Below are positions 1 to 5,244 of a stretch of DNA of 6,873 nt, piece by piece; position 1 is the first letter of the stretch, and every line of letters starts with the position of its first letter. Where the stretch lies: the NCBI GenBank assembly GCA_015523575.1, contig WAJZ01000022.1:1-6873 (forward strand), written 5' to 3'. Under the pieces are notes generated by a model. That model saw nothing but the letters and a program-made list of their open reading frames with translations. It ran no database searches and was not told where the DNA came from. The DNA comes from Candidatus Hestiella acidicharens. GTDB taxonomy: Archaea; Thermoproteota; Thermoprotei_A; Sulfolobales; Acidilobaceae. The position numbers and the translations under genes are program-made.

Positions 1-6
1 GTAAAA

Positions 7-492
7 ATGGATAATGGAAAGGAGCTTTTAGTTAGTAAAATAGCTAACGGGACCGTAATAGACCATATAAACGCCAGCAGATCCCTAATAGTTTTAAAAA
101 TACTCAACATAAGAGGAACTGAAGGATTCAGAATCGCTATAGTTATGAACGCACCTAGCACAAGGATGGGAAAAAAGGACATAGTAAAACTAGAAAACTA
201 CTACCCAAGGGATGAGGATGTACAAAAAATAAGCCTGATAGCCCAAGATGCAACAATAAACATAATAAAAGACTATAAGGTAATCAAGAAGTACAAGGTA
301 AAGATACCGAAAAAGATCAAAGGGCTTCTGAGGTGCAACAACCCTACATGTATAACTAGGAAACCGGATGAACAAGTAACTAGCACCTTTACGCTAATAA
401 ATAGGGAAAAGATCATGTACCAATGTGACTATTGTGGTTCAATACTAACAGAAAATGATATTATTAAGGACCTAACTGGGGAAATGAAGTGA
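7..492 (+). CDS. pyrI: Aspartate carbamoyltransferase regulatory chain PyrI
   Basis: Regulatory subunit of aspartate carbamoyltransferase, the cytosolic enzyme that commits carbamoyl phosphate and aspartate to pyrimidine synthesis. It makes no product itself but binds nucleotide effectors and holds catalytic trimers together. The 161 residues match the family's usual size. The N-terminal nucleotide domain has the GTVIDHI motif with D19 and H20, plus K57, K61 and K95, which line up with the E. coli effector-site residues (D19, H20, K56, K60, K94) from memory. The C-terminal zinc domain has C110-x4-C115 and C140-x2-C143, the four expected ligands. CTP-type feedback control is therefore plausible (inference). 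The start is six bases from the window edge, and a TAA at 2-4 could be the pyrB stop, but too little is visible to say. Its TGA overlaps the next gene's GTG. Confidence 0.96.
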   Translation: MDNGKELLVSKIANGTVIDHINASRSLIVLKILNIRGTEGFRIAIVMNAPSTRMGKKDIVKLENYYPRDEDVQKISLIAQDATINIIKDYKVIKKYKVKIPKKIKGLLRCNNPTCITRKPDEQVTSTFTLINREKIMYQCDYCGSILTENDIIKDLTGEMK

Positions 493-1763
493 TTTTATCA
501 ATTTGTGGCAACCTTTTTGATTATAGGGGTAGCATAGGGAAGGGATGCATAAACATAGGGGAAAGTGGCAAAATAGAAAGCGTAACAAAAATACCTAAGG
601 CAAGGAAGGCAGAGGAGTTTGGTAATGGCTATATAATTGGCCCCGGGATAATTGACATTCACGTTCACTTGCGTGGCCTTGAACTTTCATATAAGGAAGA
701 CGAGGGGAGCGGAACCAAATCAGCGCTACAGTCTGGCATAACACTTGTAATCGACATGCCAAATACGAAACCAAGGCTAGATAGCGTAGATAATATTAAG
801 AAAAAGCTCTCTTCGCTAAAGGAAATGTCTTACGTAGACTCGAGCGTTTTTTCTGCTATACCGCAAAAAGTAGAAGAGATTGATAAAATTTGCGATTTGC
901 CAATAGCAGGTTTTAAGGTATATCCAGAAGACCTATCCTTAAGGGAAGAAGCCATAAGGTACGTTATAGAAAAGGGAAAGTTGATCATACTCCACCCGGA
1001 GCTTATTGAAGCAGAAAGGGTTTTCGATTATGAAAATGATGCTAGAGCGACGCTAAGGGGGTGCAACCTAGAATCTGCTTCCATCCCGATAATAAATAAA
1101 ATAAGTGAACGTAGAAAGAGAATACATGTAACCCACGCCAGTTGCCCATCAACTGTTCTAGAGGCAAAGAGGCATGGCTTTACTGTAGATACCACTCCTC
1201 ACCACCTCTTCTATGAGAGTAGCATGAGAGGTTGCCAATATAGGGTAAACCCGCCACTAAGGAACTATATTACAAAGGGCAACCTCTTCAAGCTACTAAT
1301 CGAAGGAGCTGTAGATATGGTCTGTAGCGACCATGCGCCCCATTCCATAAAGGAAAAGGAGAACCCTATACTGTGTCCCCCAGGAATACCTTGGCTTGGG
1401 CTGTGGCCGTGGCTCTTCTTTAAGCTTGTTAAACTTGGTATAATTAGCATAGGGAACTTCTTCAACCTCCTATCTTTTACTCCAGCAAGAATACTTGGAA
1501 TTAAGAACCTTGGCTATATCGGAGAAGGCGCAAGGGCGAACATAGTTGTGATAGATAGTAATGCAAGGTGGAGGTTCACAAAAACGTATAGCAAGGCACC
1601 CTATATAGGCCATTTTTTAGAAGAGCTCCACGGTTTTCCAGTAAAGGTTTACGTTGGGGGTATATTAGCATCAGAGTCCGGAGAAGTTATTGAAAGACCA
1701 CCGGTTATAAACCCCTTTGAAGTCAAGGACTCATTAGAGAAGAGGGAGCCTAACAATGTTTAA
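489..1763 (+). CDS. pyrC: Dihydroorotase PyrC
   Basis: Zinc amidohydrolase that cyclises N-carbamoyl-L-aspartate to dihydroorotate, step 3 of UMP synthesis. The 424-residue length fits class I (archaeal/Gram-positive type) dihydroorotases. Visible metal and substrate motifs: D56-I-H58-V-H60-L-R62, MPNTKP at 90-95 (N92), GFKVY around K143 (possible carboxylated lysine), ILHPE with H169, VTHAS with H216, TTPHH at 235-239, VNPPLR at 253-258, and S280-D281-H-A-P-H285 with the catalytic aspartate. It therefore looks like an active enzyme rather than a PyrC-like dead subunit. The start is GTG, overlapping the pyrI stop as GTGA, with a GGGG stretch (478-481) seven bases upstream as a weak ribosome site; coupling to pyrI translation is likely. 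The 3' end overlaps pyrD by 8 bases. Other amidohydrolases (allantoinase, hydantoinase) are made unlikely by the pyr context. Confidence 0.95.
   Translation: MILSICGNLFDYRGSIGKGCINIGESGKIESVTKIPKARKAEEFGNGYIIGPGIIDIHVHLRGLELSYKEDEGSGTKSALQSGITLVIDMPNTKPRLDSVDNIKKKLSSLKEMSYVDSSVFSAIPQKVEEIDKICDLPIAGFKVYPEDLSLREEAIRYVIEKGKLIILHPELIEAERVFDYENDARATLRGCNLESASIPIINKISERRKRIHVTHASCPSTVLEAKRHGFTVDTTPHHLFYESSMRGCQYRVNPPLRNYITKGNLFKLLIEGAVDMVCSDHAPHSIKEKENPILCPPGIPWLGLWPWLFFKLVKLGIISIGNFFNLLSFTPARILGIKNLGYIGEGARANIVVIDSNARWRFTKTYSKAPYIGHFLEELHGFPVKVYVGGILASESGEVIERPPVINPFEVKDSLEKREPNNV
1744..1748 (+). promoter_or_regulatory. Shine-Dalgarno site of pyrD inside pyrC
   Basis: GGGAG within the last codons of pyrC, seven bases before the pyrD ATG at 1756. 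It supports this start and shows that pyrD is translated from the same mRNA as pyrC. Confidence 0.55.
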
Positions 1764-2664
1764 CCTAGAAACGAGCGTTGCCGGAATTAAGCTGAAGAAC
1801 CCCATAACAAACGCAAGCGGCATACTTGCCAAGGACGTAGATTCAATAAAAGAGCTAATTAGCTCTGGTTTGGGTGCAGTCATAACAAAGTCAATTACTG
1901 TAGAGCCAAGGAAGCCCTATAACTTGCCAACTGCCGTACCCCTCGAATGCGGTATGCTGAACGCTGTAGGCCTTTCTAACCCGGGGTCTGAATCATTAAA
2001 GGAAACCCTTACCACCTTAAAGGAAGTTGGCATCCCTATTATCGTAAGCATAGCCGGTAAGGATGAAAAAGAGTTTGCACATGTCGCCCACGTAGCAGAG
2101 AAATATGGGGCTAGTGCTGTGGAGCTCAACCTAAGCTGCCCCCACGTCGAGAAGATGGGACTAGAAATATTAAATGATATTTCGTTGACGAGGAAAGTTG
2201 TGGAAGGCGTTACCTCTACTGTAAAAATACCGGTTATTGCAAAACTTGGAATAGTTGATGATATTGTAAGGCTTTCGGGTCTGGTATTGGAGTCCGGAGC
2301 AAAAGCCCTCTCATTAATAAACACAATAAGGGCAATGAAGATAGATGTCTATACAAAAAAACCTGTACTCAGCCATGCCATTGGTGGGCTCTCTGGGATG
2401 GCCATACATCCAATAGCAGTAAGGGTTGTCTATGAGGTCTACAAGGAATATAAAGTAAATATAATGGGTGTAGGGGGTGTTTACGATTGGGAAACTGCTA
2501 TTGAGATGATACTAGCAGGGGCGAGGGCTGTACAAGTCGGTACCGCAATAATCAAAAGAGGCCTTGGAGTAATTAATGAGATTATAGATGGAATAATAAA
2601 GTACGGAGAAGAAACGGGCGCAAGGTCTATTGAAGAAATAGTTGGGGCTGCGCAAAAAGCTTGA
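1756..2664 (+). CDS. pyrD: Dihydroorotate dehydrogenase, class 1 catalytic subunit PyrD
   Basis: FMN enzyme that oxidises dihydroorotate to orotate, step 4 of UMP synthesis. The 302 residues form a single TIM barrel without the N-terminal membrane helix of class 2 enzymes. Motifs in order: T44-K45-S-I (FMN/substrate lysine), PRKPYNLPT at 51-59, GMLNAVGLSNPG at 66-77, N125-L-S-C128-P with the class 1 catalytic cysteine, AKLG with K163, LINT at 187-190, IGGLSG at 209-214, and the phosphate-binding GVGG at 238-241 and VGTAI at 261-265. The cysteine and overall shape point to class 1B, which in characterised members pairs with the iron-sulfur/FAD subunit PyrK; no pyrK is visible here. The ATG lies inside the end of pyrC, with GGGAG at 1744-1748 as ribosome site. 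The TGA directly abuts the convergent gene's stop codon. Confidence 0.95.
   Translation: MFNLETSVAGIKLKNPITNASGILAKDVDSIKELISSGLGAVITKSITVEPRKPYNLPTAVPLECGMLNAVGLSNPGSESLKETLTTLKEVGIPIIVSIAGKDEKEFAHVAHVAEKYGASAVELNLSCPHVEKMGLEILNDISLTRKVVEGVTSTVKIPVIAKLGIVDDIVRLSGLVLESGAKALSLINTIRAMKIDVYTKKPVLSHAIGGLSGMAIHPIAVRVVYEVYKEYKVNIMGVGGVYDWETAIEMILAGARAVQVGTAIIKRGLGVINEIIDGIIKYGEETGARSIEEIVGAAQKA
2654..2658 (-). terminator. T5 run after the phosphotransferase gene
   Basis: On the - strand a TTTTT run begins six bases past the phosphotransferase stop, inside the last codons of pyrD. It is a minimal archaeal-style termination signal, weaker than the + strand run opposite it. Confidence 0.35.
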
Positions 2665-3252
2665 TTAAGGTCCTGTTCTTATCTTATTTTTCACAACAGA
2701 AGACCTCTGCAGGATGGTTATAGCTGCTAATATACATATAACAAGTACGATTACGTTGGAGATCAACTCTAACCCAAATATAGGAAATATGGATGCTAGG
2801 AAAAGCAACAATATCCTTTCACTCCTTTCCAACAAGCCTACCCCTTCCATCTTTATACCTAACAGCTCCCCCTTTGACCTAGCGTAGCTAACTATTTGGC
2901 TCAAGCCTAGGGCTATTAAGGCCAAATAAGGGTTCACCCCAAGTATTATAAGGGCTAGGAAGAAAAGGGTGTCTGAAACCCTATCCGTTAAGGAGTCAAG
3001 GTACTCGCCAAACCTGCTTTTCTTTCCAGTAGCCCTTGCTATCGCGCCGTCAACGATGTCCATAAACCCGGACAATATTATCATTATAGGAACAAGAAAC
3101 CAAAGGTCAAAGAAGGCGAATACAGGAGATAGAAAAGCGAAGAGGAGTCCCAATGATGTTGCCCTGTTTGGAGTGAAGCCAACGCTAGAAAAAGCCTTTC
3201 CTACAGTTTTCGGTAGTCGCTCATTAATATATTCCCTCAATTTGCCAAGCAA
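2665..3252 (-). CDS. CDP-alcohol phosphotransferase, probable archaetidylinositol-phosphate synthase
   Basis: Integral membrane enzyme of the CDP-alcohol phosphotransferase family. The complete signature is present: D65-x2-D68-G-x2-A-R73-x8-G82-x3-D86-x3-D90, whose aspartates bind Mg2+ and the CDP part. TPN at 27-29 and an ERSER stretch at 142-146 resemble the inositol-phosphate members (archaeal AIP synthase, mycobacterial PgsA1). About six hydrophobic segments lie near 33-48, 50-66, 92-106, 108-124, 147-162 and 163-181. With inositol-1-phosphate synthase encoded nearby on the same strand, the likely reaction is CDP-archaeol plus L-myo-inositol 1-phosphate giving archaetidylinositol phosphate and CMP (inference). 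Its 195 residues leave no room for a nucleotidyltransferase domain. A standalone di-myo-inositol-phosphate-phosphate synthase or a glycerol/serine-type enzyme remain alternatives. The TTG start is chosen because GGGAGG lies seven bases upstream. It is last in the operon, 12 bases after the SDR gene. Confidence 0.87.
   Translation of the reverse strand: MLGKLREYINERLPKTVGKAFSSVGFTPNRATSLGLLFAFLSPVFAFFDLWFLVPIMIILSGFMDIVDGAIARATGKKSRFGEYLDSLTDRVSDTLFFLALIILGVNPYLALIALGLSQIVSYARSKGELLGIKMEGVGLLERSERILLLFLASIFPIFGLELISNVIVLVICILAAITILQRSSVVKNKIRTGP
2674..2691 (+). terminator. T-rich termination-like run after pyrD
   Basis: The + strand ten bases after the pyrD stop is pyrimidine-rich, with TTCTT, ATCTT and finally TTTTT at 2687-2691. 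Archaeal RNA polymerase commonly stops at such U-rich stretches without a hairpin. It lies entirely within the coding end of the convergent phosphotransferase gene. Confidence 0.5.
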
Positions 3253-3259
3253 CCTTGTT

Positions 3260-3265
3260 CCTCCC
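3260..3265 (-). promoter_or_regulatory. Shine-Dalgarno site deciding the TTG start of the phosphotransferase
   Basis: Reads GGGAGG on the - strand, its first base being the last base of the SDR stop codon TAG. It lies seven bases before the TTG at 3252, which selects that TTG over the in-frame TTG a few codons downstream and over an ATG-only reading. The placement implies coupling to the end of SDR translation. Confidence 0.75.
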
Positions 3266-4014
3266 TATGTATACCTACCAGCGTTTATACTCAATACGTG
3301 ACCAGTTATTCCCCTTGACATCTTTGGTATAGCAAGGAAGTAAACTGCCTCTGCCACATCTTCCGGCTTGAGAATCATCTTCAGTGGGTGGAGGTCTATT
3401 ATTGATTTTCTGCTCTTTTCATCCCTGAGCACGTCAGAAACCATGTCAGTCTCTACAAAGCTTGGTGCAACAGCATTCACCCTTATTCCATACCTTGCCA
3501 AGTCTGTTGCGAGCCTCTTAGTAAACCCTATTAATCCGGCCTTAGCTACAGAATAGGCTATACCTGCATACACGTTACCTGTTTGGCCAGCAATGCTTGC
3601 TATGTTTATTATTGAAGCCCAATTGCTTTTCTTAAGCATCTCCAAGAAGTATTTTGTAACTAGAAAGGGACCTGTTAGGTCAACTCCCAATGTTTTTAGC
3701 CATTCATCTAACGTTATTTCTTCTATCGATGCATAACTTATAACCCCTGCATTGTTGACCAATACATTAATATGGTCGACTAACTGCCCTACCTCCTTCC
3801 TTGCATTAATGATACTATCATTAGAAAGCAAGTTAATTTTTATAAAATACGCTTCCTTTGCACCAAGGCTCAGCGCTTCCTCTACGGCTTTTTTAGCCCC
3901 ATCCTCATTTTTGTTGTATGAAATGATAATAGAAAAGCCTTGAGAAGCAAACTTCCTCATGACAGCCCTTCCTATACCTCTATCACCACCAGTAATGAAG
4001 GCTATTCCACTCAT
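3265..4014 (-). CDS. Short-chain dehydrogenase/reductase (FabG-like fold)
   Basis: Classical NAD(P)-dependent short-chain dehydrogenase/reductase of full length (249 residues). Motifs: cofactor-binding T8-G-G-D-R-G13-I-G15, NNAG at 87-90, catalytic S140 and Y154-S-V-A-K158, and APSFVETDM at 183-191. R12 and the absence of an acidic residue after the second strand (SYNKN at 32-36) suggest NADP(H) preference. The position of the helix asparagine in the usual Asn-Ser-Tyr-Lys tetrad appears to be aspartate (V111-D112-L113), a variant also known in active family members. The substrate cannot be read from sequence: an oxoacyl reductase, sugar or inositol dehydrogenase, or general ketone reductase are all possible. 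The ATG is preceded by a strong ribosome site (4021-4029). It sits 45 bases after the medium-chain dehydrogenase and 12 bases before the phosphotransferase, so all three are probably co-transcribed and may act on related metabolites. Confidence 0.86.
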   Translation of the reverse strand: MSGIAFITGGDRGIGRAVMRKFASQGFSIIISYNKNEDGAKKAVEEALSLGAKEAYFIKINLLSNDSIINARKEVGQLVDHINVLVNNAGVISYASIEEITLDEWLKTLGVDLTGPFLVTKYFLEMLKKSNWASIINIASIAGQTGNVYAGIAYSVAKAGLIGFTKRLATDLARYGIRVNAVAPSFVETDMVSDVLRDEKSRKSIIDLHPLKMILKPEDVAEAVYFLAIPKMSRGITGHVLSINAGRYT

Positions 4015-4020
4015 TCCTAT

Positions 4021-4029
4021 CCCCTCCTC
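4021..4029 (-). promoter_or_regulatory. Shine-Dalgarno site of the SDR gene
   Basis: Reads GAGGAGGGG on the - strand, six bases before the ATG at 4014. It is a strong match to the archaeal 16S tail. The 45-base gap to the dehydrogenase stop has no TATA-like box, so the site supports translation within a shared mRNA and fixes the SDR start. Confidence 0.75.
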
Positions 4030-4059
4030 TAATCAAGATGAGTCAAAATGGCTACGCCT

Positions 4060-5007
4060 TCAACTCATACTCAGCACGGCCCTTCCTACGACCTTTCCAT
4101 GCATTACATCATAGTAGGCTTGATTGATATCCTCGAATTTGTAGATCTTGTAGAATGGCCTCACCTTGCCCATTGAGATTATTCTTATCGCTTCTTCATA
4201 CTCTTCCCTTGTATATGCAGCAGAGCCCGTTATATTTATCTCGTTCATTACGATAAACGCTGGCCTTGATAGAATTATATCCTTGCCATTAATGTTTCCT
4301 ATAAGAACAAGCCTACCCCCCCTTCTAAGCGATAGCATGCTATCATTTATTGTTATTCCACCAACTATTTCAAACACGCCATCTACCTTTCCCTCGCTTT
4401 TATAAAATTCGAAAGACCTTACAGGGTAGGCGCCAAGGCCTTTCACTATCTCTTCCTTTTCATCCGATCTAACGTGGGCATAGACTTGGTATCCCTTATC
4501 AATAAGGTACTGAATGCCATGTATTCCCACTCCTCCGCTTGCCCCAGTAACCAAGACCTTAGAGCCTTTATCAAGGTCAGCTACCTTCAAAGCGTGTATA
4601 ATAGTAGCTACGCCACACGTAGCTGCTGCGTACTTTTCAAGCCCTGAATCACTTAGCGGTATTAAATTCCACGTAGGAACAGAAATCTTTTCTGCATAGC
4701 CGCCTTGAGTCTGTTCCCCTATAATCGAATAGCAAAGCCCTTCGCTATGAGAACCTTTGCAAGAGTTCGATACCCTTGCGGGAAATACAGCAACGGGCTC
4801 TCCCTTATACAGGCCAAATATTTCATGCCCTAGGATCAGGGGGGTTTTCAAGTTTCTAAATCCTCCTTTCCATGCAACCAGGTCTCTACCACAGACACCT
4901 ACCGCCTTTGTGTCTACCATTACTTCGCCTTCTTTCTCCTCCAGGTCTATGTACTCTATAGAGAAGGGTTTGTTGAATTCTCTAAGCACAGCTGCCTTTA
5001 TCCTCAT
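4060..5007 (-). CDS. Zinc-type medium-chain alcohol dehydrogenase family protein, shortened catalytic domain
   Basis: Medium-chain dehydrogenase/reductase with an N-terminal GroES-like catalytic domain and a Rossmann domain. Catalytic zinc ligands look intact: C39 in GVCGRD, H61-E62 in GHE, and C131 in ATCGVAT. The Rossmann motif VTGASGGVGIHGIQ is at 153-166, and R180-S-D-E-K after the second strand suggests NADP(H). At 315 residues it is shorter than the usual ~340-350: the stretch between GHE and the following strand is compressed to a few residues. The structural-zinc lobe keeps only C83 and C92 of the normal four cysteines. Sequence style recalls crenarchaeal alcohol dehydrogenase/acryloyl-CoA reductase-like proteins, but the substrate is unknown. 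ATG is the first in-frame start after an upstream TAA. It has no good ribosome site of its own, only GGGG (5015-5018). It heads the operon with the SDR and phosphotransferase. Confidence 0.87.
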   Translation of the reverse strand: MRIKAAVLREFNKPFSIEYIDLEEKEGEVMVDTKAVGVCGRDLVAWKGGFRNLKTPLILGHEIFGLYKGEPVAVFPARVSNSCKGSHSEGLCYSIIGEQTQGGYAEKISVPTWNLIPLSDSGLEKYAAATCGVATIIHALKVADLDKGSKVLVTGASGGVGIHGIQYLIDKGYQVYAHVRSDEKEEIVKGLGAYPVRSFEFYKSEGKVDGVFEIVGGITINDSMLSLRRGGRLVLIGNINGKDIILSRPAFIVMNEINITGSAAYTREEYEEAIRIISMGKVRPFYKIYKFEDINQAYYDVMHGKVVGRAVLSMS

Positions 5008-5063
5008 ACCAAAACCCCATATAATGCTTTTGGGAAAAGTCTTAAAAAGTTAAAGGTTCGCAC
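5004..5063 (-). CDS. Possible 19-codon leader ORF upstream of the medium-chain dehydrogenase
   Basis: A short open frame starts at GTG with a strong GGGAGG ribosome site (5069-5074) five bases upstream. It encodes about 19 residues, VRTFNFLRLFPKALYGVLV, and stops with TGA that overlaps the dehydrogenase ATG as ATGA. The downstream gene lacks a good ribosome site, so reinitiation or coupling from this leader would make sense. Against it, the sequence is short, the composition is ordinary, and a TATA-like box (5041-5049) lies inside it; a promoter there would start the mRNA after this GTG. It has no recognisable homology. The reading is inference from arrangement only. Confidence 0.3.
   Translation of the reverse strand: MRTFNFLRLFPKALYGVLV
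5041..5049 (-). promoter_or_regulatory. Candidate TATA box for the dehydrogenase operon
   Basis: On the - strand this reads CTTTTTAAG, a TATA-like sequence about 35-40 bases upstream of the dehydrogenase ATG. Archaeal transcription usually starts about 25 bases past the box, which would give a leader of roughly a dozen bases. A second candidate, TTCTTAAA near 5123-5130, would instead give a leader long enough to include the GGGAGG site and the short leader ORF. The region is AT-rich, so either box could be chance. Confidence 0.35.
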
Positions 5064-5189
5064 AAAATCCTCCCAACATATAACTGCTTGAGACCAAGGC
5101 AATTGCGAACTACTTGTAATGGTTTAAGAAAAGGTGTGTTATGTATTTCAGCATTTAAAGCTTATAATGCAAACTACATTTATTAACCA

Positions 5190-5225
5190 GCAAAAAGCGT
5201 AGAGCAAACATTGAAGCTTAGCCAA
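5190..5225 (-). terminator. Weak candidate terminator after inositol-phosphate synthase
   Basis: Downstream of the synthase stop, the - strand has a small GCTT/AAGC stem-loop (about 5214-5225) and, further on, a TTTTT run at 5192-5196. Archaeal termination relies mainly on short T runs, so this is the most likely stop point in the gap. The stem is only four base pairs and not adjacent to the T run, so support is thin. Confidence 0.3.
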
Positions 5226-5244
5226 GCCCTTGTGGTTTAATAGG

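Larger units (their letters stand above)
5008..5244. other. Intergenic region between inositol-phosphate synthase and dehydrogenase operon
   Basis: This is the longest stretch without an established gene (237 bases). It should carry the 3' end of the inositol-phosphate synthase transcript and the promoter and leader of the dehydrogenase operon, both on the - strand. Seen in it: a T5 run on the - strand (5192-5196), an imperfect dyad around AAGCTT (5151-5170), a 7-base inverted repeat (GTTCGCA at 5104-5110 with TGCGAAC at 5056-5062), a GGGAGG site (5069-5074) and a TATA-like box (5041-5049). No C/D-box pair, tRNA or substantial + strand frame was found. Confidence 0.6.

Noticed and set aside
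1917..2324. A 135-residue open frame on the - strand inside pyrD.
   Set aside because: It lies fully opposite a strongly motif-supported gene, resembles no family, and is a codon-bias shadow.
2969..3301. A 110-residue + strand frame across the phosphotransferase and SDR end.
   Set aside because: It is antisense to two motif-supported genes and has no ribosome site or recognisable domain.
3470..3585. Loss of SDR function suggested by Asp in place of the tetrad Asn (residue 112).
   Set aside because: The Ser-Tyr-Lys triad and cofactor motif are intact, and Asp at this spot occurs in active SDRs.
5064..5244. Possible C/D-box guide RNA (a CTGA near 5149-5152 on the - strand) or tRNA-like GGTTCG (5055-5060, + strand).
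   Set aside because: No RTGATGA C box at a suitable distance, and no cloverleaf arms around the GGTTCG.
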